NCBI RefSeq assembly: GCF_035282405.1
Contig: NZ_JAYKBP010000002.1
Coordinates: 124,001-188,000, forward strand
Direction: 5' to 3'
DNA from: Parvimonas sp035282405
GTDB taxonomy: Bacteria > Bacillota > Clostridia > Tissierellales > Peptoniphilaceae
DNA length: 64,000 bases
The notes under the pieces were generated by a model. It was not told the origin of the DNA. It did not search any database and was given only the letters and a program-made list of their open reading frames with translations. The stretch's first letter is position 1. Every line of letters starts with the position of its first letter. A program made the translations under genes and the position numbers. Shown in pieces: positions 26,319-34,350 of the stretch.

Positions 26319-26603
26319 CTATCTTTCTCCTTTTTTCTTCTTTTTATTTTCCATTCTATTATTTATATATCTTAAACTTGTTTGTAAATTTTCCTCTTCA
26401 TCTAGTATCATAGTATTAATATTTTTTGTCTTTTCTTCCAAAACTTCATAAAAACCTTGAATTTTCATATCGACTTTTCCATAGTTTATTTTTCTTTTTA
26501 TTTCTTTTTCTTTTCTTGTATATTCTTCAAATTCTATTTTAAAATTATTAATTTTTCTTAACCTATCTTTTATAAATTCCTTTTTCTTTTCTAACTCTTT
26601 CAT
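26319..26603 (-). CDS. LXG-effector helper, coiled coil (Lap2/DUF3958-like)
   Basis: 94 residues, almost entirely charged helix (KKKEFIKDRLRKINNFKIEF, ending in KKKKKGER), without signal or membrane segment. It lies 3 bp before the LXG toxin gene and after the DUF3130-like gene, which is the known order lap1-lap2-LXG of streptococcal type VII effector operons, where such small helical proteins bind the LXG domain for export. The family assignment rests on length, helical character and position. Confidence 0.65.
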   Translation of the reverse strand: MKELEKKKEFIKDRLRKINNFKIEFEEYTRKEKEIKRKINYGKVDMKIQGFYEVLEEKTKNINTMILDEEENLQTSLRYINNRMENKKKKKGER

Positions 26604-26648
26604 TTTTAATACTCCTGCCTCTTTTTTATGTATAATTTTTCCTATGTA

Positions 26649-26924
26649 TTATATTTCTCTTTTTAAAAATTTTTCTCCTATTTGATTATCTGCTTTTTTT
26701 AATGTTGATTCAACTACAGAAACTTTTTTGCTTGAAATATCAAGTAAAGTTTTAGTTTCTGTTGTAATAGATATTTCTTCTCTTGCTGATTCTTGTACTT
26801 TCCCATTTCCTATAACTGTTGTACTAAAATCCAAACTTATACTTACTACATTTCTTAGTGATTTTAGTTCTGCTTCTATTTCTTTAATCATTTCTTCGAC
26901 TATTATGCTATTGCTTTGTATCAT
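26649..26924 (-). CDS. Type VII secretion small helical protein (Lap1, DUF3130/TIGR04197-like)
   Basis: 91 residues, predicted two-helix protein of the WXG100-like group. The N-terminus MIQSNSIIVEEMIKEIEAEL and an internal TTETKTLLDISSKK stretch fit the TIGR04197/DUF3130 family of type VII effectors and effector chaperones. It is the first gene of the LXG cassette with its own promoter. Expected role: bind the LXG domain and form the secretion signal. No secretion machinery (EssC and so on) lies in this window. Confidence 0.72.
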   Translation of the reverse strand: MIQSNSIIVEEMIKEIEAELKSLRNVVSISLDFSTTVIGNGKVQESAREEISITTETKTLLDISSKKVSVVESTLKKADNQIGEKFLKREI

Positions 26925-26954
26925 TTTTATTCTCCTCGTTTAACATATATTCCA

Positions 26955-26983
26955 ATTATAAACCATTAATTAAATTAATTCAA
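26955..26983 (-). promoter_or_regulatory. Promoter of the LXG effector cassette
   Basis: TTGAAT (reverse of 26978-26983), 17-bp spacer and TATAAT (reverse of 26955-26960), about 30 bp before the first start codon. Confidence 0.75.
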
Positions 26984-27117
26984 TTTTATTCACAATAGAA
27001 GTAATTAAAGATATTTTTAAAATAATTTAGCTAATTTCTCCTTTAAAAAATTCCAAAACTTTGCCTAAATTTTAAAAAAACATATTCTGCTTTTGTATTA
27101 TTTTTCTTGACATAATT

Positions 27118-27165
27118 AAATCCTCCTATATGTTTTTGTTTTAACACACCAGGAGGATTTTTCAT
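27118..27165. terminator. Long-loop hairpin downstream of mobB
   Basis: Perfect 10-bp arms AAATCCTCCT (27118-27127) and AGGAGGATTT (27151-27160) around a ~23-nt loop. The T-run is better on the plus strand, so direction is unclear; by position it would end the mobB operon. The left arm on the minus strand also makes an ideal AGGAGG site 7 bp before an ATG opening a 13-codon frame of doubtful meaning. The rest of the 277-bp gap between mobB and the LXG cassette shows nothing else. Confidence 0.5.
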
Positions 27166-27201
27166 TTACAATATATTTCACAATCTCGTATTACATCTCA
27201 A

Positions 27202-27693
27202 TTAAATATTAAAGTAATCTTTTATTTTTTTTGCAATTTTTTCGTATTCATTTGGTTTAAATTGATCTACATCAAAATTATGCTCTATATCTGAAACAAT
27301 TGCAATTAATTTTTCTCTTTCAGAAATTATTTTTGTCGAATAGCCTGTTCTATAAATTTCAATTCTATCTAAGTTTTCCCATTTATATCCTTCAACTAAA
27401 ACAAAATCATATTCTGTCATTGTTTTTAAAACATCATTTAAAGATTTTTCATAATTCAAGTTTTCGACTGTTATTACTCTGTTTGGACTAACCATTTTTA
27501 CACAGCTTGCCCCCGACTTAGAGAATATATAACTGTCTTTACCCTCTCTATCAAAGTCAAATTCTCTATGATGATGTTTCACAACTCCAACTTTTAATCC
27601 TTCTTTAGAAAATATTTTTAACAAGTTTTTTATCAAAGTTGTCTTTCCAACATTAGAACATTCTCCAACTATGGAAATTGCTCTATTGTTCAT
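27202..27693 (-). CDS. mobB: Molybdopterin-guanine dinucleotide biosynthesis protein MobB
   Basis: GTP-binding protein that assists formation of the guanine dinucleotide form of the molybdenum cofactor. The P-loop is VGECSNVGKTTLI and the next motif VKHHHREFDFDREGKDSYIF is typical. Acting start ATG 27693 with GGAG ahead, giving 163 residues; the longer frame lies inside moeA. It overlaps the moeA 3' end by 11 bp. It implies a molybdo-enzyme elsewhere in the genome. Confidence 0.9.
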   Translation of the reverse strand: MNNRAISIVGECSNVGKTTLIKNLLKIFSKEGLKVGVVKHHHREFDFDREGKDSYIFSKSGASCVKMVSPNRVITVENLNYEKSLNDVLKTMTEYDFVLVEGYKWENLDRIEIYRTGYSTKIISEREKLIAIVSDIEHNFDVDQFKPNEYEKIAKKIKDYFNI

Positions 27694-28912
27694 ATAAAAA
27701 CTCCACTTCAATAATTTCACTTTTAGAAATTTCAGTTTGACTTGGAACAATTACTATGGAATTTTTTGCAACCATTGTAGATAGAACTCCTGATTTTTGA
27801 CCTTCCTCAATTTCTGTAAAGAATTTTCCGTCTTTGTATGCTGTTGTTGCTCTTAGAATTCTACTAACTTTTGCTTTATTGTTAAATCCATTAGTCAATT
27901 CACTTTGTACTTTAAGCATATTAGCATTCCTATTTTGTAATCTTAAAATTATTGGTCTAACATAAAGGTAGAAATTCATAAAAGATGCGGCAGGATTTCC
28001 AGATAAAGCAAATATAAATTTACCTTCATATTCTCCAAAGAAAACATGTCCACCCGGTTTTGCCATAACTCTTGTAAAAATGGTTTTAACCCCTATTTTA
28101 TCCAACGCAGTTAAAACAAAATCACTATCTCCTACAGAAATTCCTCCTGTTGAAATAATTATATCGCTATTTCTTATAGCTTTTTTATACATATCAACCA
28201 AAGTATCCAAATCATCATTAACTTTTCCATATTGAATAACTTCAGCATTATAGACTTTTGCAAGTTGTTCTATTGTATAACTGTTACTATTTCTTATCTT
28301 TCCATCTTCCATTTCATCAGTAACATCAAGTAATTCACTTCCTGTTGCAAAAACACTCACCAAAGGAGCTTTATATACCTTAATAAAAGGAATTCCTAGA
28401 CTGGCTAAAACTCCAATTTCTGCAGGAGTTAGAAATGTTCCTTTTTTGATAATTACATCGCCTTTTCTTACGTCTTCACCAAGTCCAATTATATTTTTAT
28501 TTTTCCCTATTGGAGAAAAAATCTTTACTTCTTTATCGTTAAATTCAGTATCTTCATATCTTACGATACAATTTGCACCACTTGGAACTTTTGCCCCTGT
28601 CATCAATCTAACAGCTTGCCCTTTAGAAACTGACTTTCCTGAAACATCTCCTGCCATTATTACATCTATAACTTCCAAGACAATAGGATTTTCTTTACTT
28701 GCATTTACAACATCCTCTTCCCTAAAAGCATATCCATCCAATGGAGATTTATCAAAGTTCGGAATATTAACTTTTGAAATTATATCTTCAGCAATAACTT
28801 TTTCTAAGGCGTCATTAAAATATACTTTTTCAATTTTTTCTTCAAGATTAATTTCCTCAACTATTTTTCTTGCTTCTTTTAGTTCAATTGGTGAAAAATT
28901 ATTAATTATCAT
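27683..28912 (-). CDS. moeA: Molybdopterin molybdenumtransferase MoeA
   Basis: Inserts molybdate into adenylylated molybdopterin. Motifs: SPLDGYAFREED (N-terminal lid), VRLMTGAKVPSGANCIVRYEDT, ISTGGISVGDSDFV and the GNPAASFMNF segment near the active site. Of two close ATGs the second (28912) is 6 bp from AGGAG, while the first overlaps it; I take the second, 409 residues. It overlaps the upstream membrane-protein gene by 11 bp and mobB downstream, so it is firmly inside an operon. Confidence 0.94.
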   Translation of the reverse strand: MIINNFSPIELKEARKIVEEINLEEKIEKVYFNDALEKVIAEDIISKVNIPNFDKSPLDGYAFREEDVVNASKENPIVLEVIDVIMAGDVSGKSVSKGQAVRLMTGAKVPSGANCIVRYEDTEFNDKEVKIFSPIGKNKNIIGLGEDVRKGDVIIKKGTFLTPAEIGVLASLGIPFIKVYKAPLVSVFATGSELLDVTDEMEDGKIRNSNSYTIEQLAKVYNAEVIQYGKVNDDLDTLVDMYKKAIRNSDIIISTGGISVGDSDFVLTALDKIGVKTIFTRVMAKPGGHVFFGEYEGKFIFALSGNPAASFMNFYLYVRPIILRLQNRNANMLKVQSELTNGFNNKAKVSRILRATTAYKDGKFFTEIEEGQKSGVLSTMVAKNSIVIVPSQTEISKSEIIEVEFLYEQ

Positions 28913-29474
28913 GGTCATCTCCTACACTTTCATAATCATACTTTTTTCTAATTTCTCTTTCTCTTAGTCTTTTCTCTTTTCTTTCTTTCATTTTTCTTTT
29001 TTGATCAAAAGAGTAAATGTCATTAATAGTTAAAAAAGTATTCAAAATAAAAATTATTACAGTCATAATTGCAAGACCTTTATTTCCTCCAACAATTCTA
29101 GAAATAAGTGCTAAAAAGATTATAATTCCAATTTTAAACTTTAATTTTCTTCCTAATAAAATTGGTTCTAAAACTAACCTGACACATAATATTGTTAGAT
29201 ACAATATCGCTAAATTGGATGCGATTACTACTTCATGGTTAATCAAATTAATTACAATTTGATAAGCCAAATAAAGTCCATTTCCTATTATTGGAACAAT
29301 TTCCAAAATACCCATAATTAGACCGGCTTTAAATTTGCCAGAATAACCCATAAGGTAAACAGCAATTAATGAAGTAAGCGTTGCTAATAAAACAAGAATT
29401 CCTTGAACTTTTAAATAATCTAAAAAAGTTTTTTTACATTTTTTCAGCATAGCTTTTATATAGCTTACATACAT
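28902..29474 (-). CDS. Membrane protein, partly AI-2E/PerM-like (190 aa)
   Basis: Four or five hydrophobic segments between residues ~24 and 148, then a strongly basic, charged tail (RKMKERKEKRLREREIRKK). The stretch GLIMGILEIVPIIGNGLYL recalls the core of AI-2E/PerM/YtvI family permeases, but the protein is about half their length. The start ATG follows AAGGAGG. It sits between pgi and moeA in a tightly packed operon. No function can be assigned. Confidence 0.7.
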   Translation of the reverse strand: MYVSYIKAMLKKCKKTFLDYLKVQGILVLLATLTSLIAVYLMGYSGKFKAGLIMGILEIVPIIGNGLYLAYQIVINLINHEVVIASNLAILYLTILCVRLVLEPILLGRKLKFKIGIIIFLALISRIVGGNKGLAIMTVIIFILNTFLTINDIYSFDQKRKMKERKEKRLREREIRKKYDYESVGDDHDN

Positions 29475-29487
29475 TTTTCTTCCTCCT

Positions 29488-30753
29488 TTACATCTTTTCT
29501 AATAATTGATACATATTTTTTTTATAATTATCTACTCCCGGTTGATCAAAAGGATTAACCTCTAACATATATGCAGAAATGGCACAAGACATTTCAAAAA
29601 AGTAAATTAACTTTCCGATATTATAGGCATCCAATTTTGGCACCTTAATCCTAATTGTTGGAACATCTCCATCTGTATGTGCTTTTCTCGTTGCCGTAAC
29701 AGCAACCTTATTTATTTCATTAAGTGATTTTTTTGCTAAATAATTTAAGTTGTCAAAATCTTCATCAATAAGAGGAATGATAATATCATTCTTTAACTTT
29801 TCAACCTCAATTATGGTTTCAAAAGTAATTTTATTCCCATCTTGAATCATTTGTCCAAAAGAATGTAAATCTCTTGTAAAAATGGCACTTTCTACATAAA
29901 GTCCTTTGCCATTTTTCCCTTCACTTTCAGCAAATAATTGTTTCCACCACTCTTGAAGATATGCAAGTTTAAATTCATGTGCAACTAAATATTCTATTTC
30001 CTTTTTTTCATCTCTAAACATTGCATTTCTAATAATTGCATATCTTAAGGAAATATTGTCTAAACTTTTCTTAGTATATTCTTCTAAACCATCATTTGCT
30101 CCAAGTAAAAGTGCATCAGTATCAATTCCTGCACACATAATGGGAAACAATCCAACAGATGTTAAAACTGAAAATCTTCCACCTATATCATCCGGCACAC
30201 AAAAAGTTTCATAGCCAACTTTATTGCTTAATTCCTTTAACAATCCACGTTCTGCATCAGTTGTAACAATAATTCTACTTATCGCTTCTTTGCCATATTT
30301 TTCTTCACACAATCCTGTTAAAACTCTAAAAGCAACTGCAGTTTCAAATGTACTTCCCGATTTTGAAATTACATTTATGTAAAAGTCCTTGTCTTTTATA
30401 TATTCAGCTAATTCACTCAAATAATCTCCACTTAGGTTATTTCCTGCAAAAACTATGTCCAAACCCTCTTGTTTGAAATAAGGTTTAAGGGCTTTTATAA
30501 CTGCTTTGGATCCTAAAAAACTTCCTCCAACTCCAACAACAACAAGAACTTCTGAATTTTTCACTTTTTCAGAAAGTTTTTTCATTCTTGAGTATTCTTC
30601 TCTATCATAAACTTCCGGATGAGTTACCCAACCTAAAAATTTGCTTCCCAAACCATCTTTATTTAAAATAAAATCTAATGCCTTAAAAGCTTCTTTTTCA
30701 TAATTACAAAAACATAAATCTTCAGAAAAATCCAGCTCAAAATTATTTGTCAT
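29488..30753 (-). CDS. pgi: Glucose-6-phosphate isomerase
   Basis: Interconverts glucose-6-phosphate and fructose-6-phosphate. Phosphoribose-binding motif VVVGVGGSFLGSKAV; NVISKSGSTFETAVAF binds the sugar phosphate; DIGGRFSVLTSVGLFPI is the PGI signature 1 region; FDQPGVDNYKKNMY is near the C-terminal active-site lysine. The 421 residues are on the short side but normal for Firmicutes. The start codon overlaps the phosphatase stop (TAATG), so the two are coupled. Confidence 0.95.
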   Translation of the reverse strand: MTNNFELDFSEDLCFCNYEKEAFKALDFILNKDGLGSKFLGWVTHPEVYDREEYSRMKKLSEKVKNSEVLVVVGVGGSFLGSKAVIKALKPYFKQEGLDIVFAGNNLSGDYLSELAEYIKDKDFYINVISKSGSTFETAVAFRVLTGLCEEKYGKEAISRIIVTTDAERGLLKELSNKVGYETFCVPDDIGGRFSVLTSVGLFPIMCAGIDTDALLLGANDGLEEYTKKSLDNISLRYAIIRNAMFRDEKKEIEYLVAHEFKLAYLQEWWKQLFAESEGKNGKGLYVESAIFTRDLHSFGQMIQDGNKITFETIIEVEKLKNDIIIPLIDEDFDNLNYLAKKSLNEINKVAVTATRKAHTDGDVPTIRIKVPKLDAYNIGKLIYFFEMSCAISAYMLEVNPFDQPGVDNYKKNMYQLLEKM

Positions 30754-31868
30754 TATAAAACCCTCATACTTAATAATGCAATATCATCTTCTTGAATTCC
30801 ACATCTAAATTCAGAAACATCTTCAACTAACTTGTCCAAAAGTTCCTTATCAGAAAGTGAATTTTTATATTTATCTACTACATTAAAAAATCTTTCTTCT
30901 CCATATTCTTCTCTATTTTTATTCTTTGTTTCAGTAAGACCGTCTGTATAAAATAGTACACAATCTCCATGACAAAGTTTTGCTTTACCTACGGAATATC
31001 TACTATCTTGGAATAACCATGAAATTGGCAATCCACTTAATTCTAAGCGCACATTTTTGTCCTTATTAAATAAAATCGGGATAGAATTATGCCCTGCATT
31101 TGAATATTCAAATTCACATGTTTCTCTATTATAAATCCCTAAAAATATTGTAAAGTACATTTCTAAATTAAGTTTTGAAAATTCTTTTGATAAAGCTCTT
31201 AGTATCTCTCTTGGATATTCTATTTTTCTTCCATGAATTAACATTCTAACAGAAAATTTTATAAACATCGTTATCATACTTGCAGAAATACCATGCCCCA
31301 TAACATCCGCTATATAAACACAAGTTTTATCATTTGGTAAGTCTATAACATCAAAAAAATCTCCTGACAATTGTTCTGATGATATATATTTATATTCTAA
31401 ATTTAATCCATCCGTATGACTTAATTTGGATAATAAACTCTTTTGGATATCTGATGCTGTAATCATATCGTTTTTCACCATTTTTTGATATTTCAGCAAA
31501 TCTTTTTGAATTTTATTACCCTCAGTAATATCTCTAAAAACTTCAATACTACCCCAATACTCTTTTTTGTCATCAAAGATAGGACTACTCTTTACTAAAA
31601 AGTCTCTTTCTCCAACTGATAACATTTCAGTTTTTACATCTTCTTTGTGCCCAATGGGTGCAACACATTTTAAAGAGGAAAATTTTTTATCGTTTTTATG
31701 TATGTCATCCTCAGAAAATACACAAAACTTTCCTTCTTCATTTTCTAAAAACTTTTTCATACTGGAATTAGTATAGACAATTAGTCCGGTTTTATCAAAA
31801 ACTCTGACTAAATCTTCCATAAAATCTACCAGTTCAAAATTCCAATGTGTAAACTTATCCATATACAT
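30753..31868 (-). CDS. PAS-domain SpoIIE-type protein phosphatase
   Basis: N-terminal PAS-like sensor region (about 5-130: FDKTGLIVYTNSSM, GSIEVFRDITE), a short coiled linker, then a PP2C/SpoIIE serine phosphatase domain. Metal and active-site motifs are SGDFFDVIDL, IADVMGHG, YSNAGHN, LFYTDGLTE and EDDIALL, all intact. Such RsbU-like enzymes act on anti-sigma-factor antagonists; no such partner is in the window. The start may be ATG 31868, 8 bp after GGGAG; ATG 31883 overlaps the upstream stop. Coupled to pgi downstream. Confidence 0.88.
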   Translation of the reverse strand: MYMDKFTHWNFELVDFMEDLVRVFDKTGLIVYTNSSMKKFLENEEGKFCVFSEDDIHKNDKKFSSLKCVAPIGHKEDVKTEMLSVGERDFLVKSSPIFDDKKEYWGSIEVFRDITEGNKIQKDLLKYQKMVKNDMITASDIQKSLLSKLSHTDGLNLEYKYISSEQLSGDFFDVIDLPNDKTCVYIADVMGHGISASMITMFIKFSVRMLIHGRKIEYPREILRALSKEFSKLNLEMYFTIFLGIYNRETCEFEYSNAGHNSIPILFNKDKNVRLELSGLPISWLFQDSRYSVGKAKLCHGDCVLFYTDGLTETKNKNREEYGEERFFNVVDKYKNSLSDKELLDKLVEDVSEFRCGIQEDDIALLSMRVL

Positions 31869-31882
31869 TTTACTATCTCCCA

Positions 31883-33016
31883 TTATTTTGGTTTAGGACC
31901 ATAAAATTGATAGAAATCAACTTTAATTCTTCCATTAAATAGCTTTCTCTTCCTATCGGCTTTTCTTCCATATAATCTTTCAAAACTTTCTATACTTGTT
32001 ATTAAATACACTGACCAAGTGTCTAATTCTTTAAATTTTTTTCCAAAATCTCTATAAAGCCTTTCAACTTCTTCGATATCTCCCATACGTTCTCCATAAG
32101 GAGGATTAGTAACTACAACTCCATATTCATTATACAGATCAACATCTCTCATATCTTTTATAAAAAACGAAATTTCATCATCTACGCCCAAAATATCTGC
32201 ATTATCTCTTGCAATTAAAATTGAACGTCTATCTATATCTGAACCTAAAATTTTTAAATCTCTATCATAATCTATCAATGCTCTTGCAATATTTTTTTCA
32301 TTTTTTAAAGCATCTTTATCCAGTAAATTCCAATTTTCAAAAGCAAAATTTCTCATAATACCAGGAGCAATATTTCTACCTATCATATAGGCTTCAATGC
32401 AAAGAGTTCCACTTCCACAAAAAGGATCATAAAAAACTCTACTTGGCTCCCAAAAAGATAAACTAATCATCGCACTTGCCAAAGTTTCCTTAAGTGGAGC
32501 ATTCCCCGCTCTCTTTCTATATCCTCTTTTGTGCAAAGCCTCTCCTGAAGTGTCAACGGTAACAGTTGCAATATCCTTTAAAATAGAAACTTCTATGTAA
32601 TATATCGCATTTGAAGTTTCGTCAAACCACTCAACTCCATAAACATTTTTAAGTCTATCAACAATTGCTCTCTTTGTAATCTTTTGAATATCTGATAAAC
32701 TAAGGAGTTTTGATTTTACACTATTAGCATTTACAGGAAATTTATCATTTACTGAAATTAACTCTTCCCATTTTATTTTCTTTATGCCTTGATACAAATC
32801 TTCAAAACTTAAAACTTTAAATTCATCCAATTTAAGTAAAATTCTTTCTGCACATCTAACCCATAAATTAACTTTTGCAATATCATTTACATTTGCCAAA
32901 AATTCTACTTTTCCATCAGAAACCTTTATATCATCAAAACCAAGTTTAATTATTTCTCTCTTAACAACTGCCTCCAAGCCAAAAGCACAAGTGGCAATTA
33001 AAGTTATTTTTTTCAT
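31883..33016 (-). CDS. THUMP-domain rRNA guanine-N2 methyltransferase (RlmL/YpsC-like)
   Basis: A class I SAM methyltransferase. N-terminal THUMP region (ATCAFGLEAVVKREI start), then the methyltransferase domain with FYDPFCGSGTLCIEAY and the catalytic VVTNPPYGERMG motif. Length 377 residues from ATG 33016, which has TGGAGAAA ahead; the frame continuing to 33169 is upstream untranslated sequence. It probably methylates 23S rRNA G2445, by family. It heads the operon rlmL-like-phosphatase-pgi-membrane-moeA-mobB. Confidence 0.92.
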   Translation of the reverse strand: MKKITLIATCAFGLEAVVKREIIKLGFDDIKVSDGKVEFLANVNDIAKVNLWVRCAERILLKLDEFKVLSFEDLYQGIKKIKWEELISVNDKFPVNANSVKSKLLSLSDIQKITKRAIVDRLKNVYGVEWFDETSNAIYYIEVSILKDIATVTVDTSGEALHKRGYRKRAGNAPLKETLASAMISLSFWEPSRVFYDPFCGSGTLCIEAYMIGRNIAPGIMRNFAFENWNLLDKDALKNEKNIARALIDYDRDLKILGSDIDRRSILIARDNADILGVDDEISFFIKDMRDVDLYNEYGVVVTNPPYGERMGDIEEVERLYRDFGKKFKELDTWSVYLITSIESFERLYGRKADRKRKLFNGRIKVDFYQFYGPKPK

Positions 33017-33074
33017 TATTTCTCCATTTATATAAAAATCTACTATGACAAAAATACATCTATCATTGAATATA

Positions 33075-33103
33075 ATTATACCAAATTTGCATAAAAAAAA
33101 CAA
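33075..33103 (-). promoter_or_regulatory. Promoter of the rlmL-like...mobB operon
   Basis: TTGTTT (reverse of 33098-33103), 17-bp spacer and TATAAT (reverse of 33075-33080). A divergent -10 TATAAT at 33143-33148 serves the ECF gene on the other strand. Confidence 0.7.
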
Positions 33104-33187
33104 AAGAAATTGAAAATTATGGAATTTTTGTAAAATTTTTGTTATAATAAACAAGGCTTTAATATACAAAACTCTAAGGAGGAATTC

Positions 33188-33751
33188 ATGAAAGATATTT
33201 CAACAAAATCCATAACAAAAATCGGAATACTAAGTGCAATTGTAATTATTCTATCACTTTCTCCCATAGGATTTATTCCATTAGGAGTAGTTAGAATAAC
33301 AACTGTACATATACCAATAGTTTTAATCGCATTAATAGAGAAACCAACAGTATCATTTTTTGTTGGATTGATTTTTGGATTGTTCTCATTTTTTCAACAT
33401 TTATCAGGAATAAGTCCATTATCTTTTATATTTATAAATCCGATGGTTTCTGTACTTCCAAGAGCCTTGATAGGAATCGGAACATATTATACATTTAATT
33501 TTATTAAAAAATATATTAAAAATATTTTTAATGTTGTCCTTGCAAGTATGGTAGGAACAATGATAAATACATTTGGAGTTCTGTCTATGGCATATATATT
33601 TTGTGCAAATCAAATATATGATGTTTTAAAAGTTAATCCTGCAAAATTTTTATTTGGAGTTGCGATTTCTAATGGAATTCCTGAAATAATAGTATGTTCT
33701 GCATTAGTTCCTATATTATATAAAAGTTTACAAAAAATTTTAAAATTTTAG
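33188..33751 (+). CDS. ECF transporter substrate-binding (S) component
   Basis: 187 residues with about six membrane segments. The N-terminus (IGILSAIVIILSLSPIGFI) and the helix with PISFIF-type residues fit vitamin ECF S components, which capture a vitamin and dock on a shared energising module. The substrate is not clear; FFQHLSGISPLSFIFINPMV would suit a pantothenate-like S component but this is a guess. The start follows AGGAGGAATTC. It is monocistronic with its own terminator. Confidence 0.85.
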   Translation: MKDISTKSITKIGILSAIVIILSLSPIGFIPLGVVRITTVHIPIVLIALIEKPTVSFFVGLIFGLFSFFQHLSGISPLSFIFINPMVSVLPRALIGIGTYYTFNFIKKYIKNIFNVVLASMVGTMINTFGVLSMAYIFCANQIYDVLKVNPAKFLFGVAISNGIPEIIVCSALVPILYKSLQKILKF

Positions 33752-33752
33752 C

Positions 33753-33782
33753 AAAATGAGTGTTTATGTTCACTCATTTTTT
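33753..33782 (+). terminator. Terminator of the ECF S gene
   Basis: Hairpin AAAATGAGTG-TTTATGTT-CACTCATTTT followed by T residues. Confidence 0.85.
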
Positions 33783-33799
33783 ATATACCTAAAAAAGCA

Positions 33800-33829
33800 T
33801 AAAAAAAGAACTTTGAAAATCAAAGTTCT
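33800..33829 (-). terminator. Terminator of veg
   Basis: Minus-strand hairpin AGAACTTTG-ATTTT-CAAAGTTCT followed by TTTTTT. Confidence 0.85.
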
Positions 33830-33840
33830 AATAATTCATT

Positions 33841-34080
33841 TTAGCTTGCCTTTAAACTCACTTGTGATGTCAAAACATCAAAGTAGGAATATGAAAAAGT
33901 TCTTATTTTATTTTCTTCTGTTTCAATTTCAACAGTAAAAAACGATGTAAAGACCTCTCCAATTACTCCCTTAATTTCAACGTATTCTTCCTTACTTCTT
34001 CTAATAGTAATCAATACTTTTTTCCCAATGTTGTTTCCCAAAACTCTTTTAATCATAGCTAATTTTTCTTTTGTATTCAT
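33841..34080 (-). CDS. veg: Veg family protein
   Basis: 79 residues matching Veg of Bacillus: KLAMIKRVLGNNIGKKVLI, SKEEYVEIKGVIGEVFTSFF and FSYSYFDVLTSQVSL. Veg is a small, highly expressed protein linked to biofilm formation and sporulation regulators in B. subtilis; its mechanism is unsettled. I start at ATG 34080, which aligns with known Veg; a frame from 34110 overlaps the promoter. Single gene with strong promoter and terminator. Confidence 0.85.
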   Translation of the reverse strand: MNTKEKLAMIKRVLGNNIGKKVLITIRRSKEEYVEIKGVIGEVFTSFFTVEIETEENKIRTFSYSYFDVLTSQVSLKAS

Positions 34081-34100
34081 AACAGCACCGCCTTTTCTAG

Positions 34101-34129
34101 ATTTTACCATAAAAAAGAAATAAAGTCAA
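34101..34129 (-). promoter_or_regulatory. Promoter of veg
   Basis: TTGACT (reverse of 34124-34129), 17-bp spacer and TAAAAT (reverse of 34101-34106). Near consensus, as for veg promoters elsewhere. Confidence 0.85.
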
Positions 34130-34152
34130 ATTTTTAAACTTTGTTAAAAAAA

Positions 34153-34190
34153 GAAAAAACTGCATATACCTTATAAAAGATATACGCAGT
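34153..34190 (-). terminator. Terminator of the tmk-holB operon
   Basis: Minus-strand hairpin ACTGCGTATATC / GGTATATGCAGT with an 8-nt loop, then TTTTTTC, 20 bp after the stop of the 42-residue peptide. Confidence 0.8.
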
Positions 34191-34209
34191 CAATCATATC
34201 CATTTAAAT

Positions 34210-34338
34210 TTATTTGTTTTTCTTCCCTATAAATATGACAACTATGATTGCTATTAAACTCAAAAGCCCAATTATTAAAAACAAATTTCTACTACTATCA
34301 ATATTCATAAATGGAATAAGATTAGTAAAATTTTCCAT
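34210..34338 (-). CDS. 42-residue single-pass membrane peptide
   Basis: Starts at ATG 34338, 5 bp after GGAGG, and ends TAA at 34210. The N-terminal half is polar (MENFTNLIPFMNIDSSRN), followed by one hydrophobic helix (~19-37) and a basic end GKKNK, so the C-terminus probably faces the cytoplasm. It resembles a bare sorting-signal tail without LPxTG. It is the last gene of the tmk-darA-darA-holB unit, 12 bp after holB, and is followed by a terminator. Its good binding site and position support a real gene; function unknown. Confidence 0.7.
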   Translation of the reverse strand: MENFTNLIPFMNIDSSRNLFLIIGLLSLIAIIVVIFIGKKNK

Positions 34339-34350
34339 ACAAACCTCCAT

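Noticed and set aside
25762..26413. Several leucine-rich plus-strand frames that look like membrane proteins
   Set aside because: They are antisense translations of the charged LXG and coiled-coil genes; AAA/GAA codons read backwards give Phe/Leu-rich frames.
23840..27200. CRISPR-like regularity from repeated T-rich motifs
   Set aside because: The repetition comes from duplicated immunity genes and homopolymers, not from regularly spaced identical repeats.
33017..33169. 51-codon N-terminal extension of the rlmL-like gene
   Set aside because: It covers the promoter, and ATG 33016 has a good ribosome binding site and the family N-terminus.
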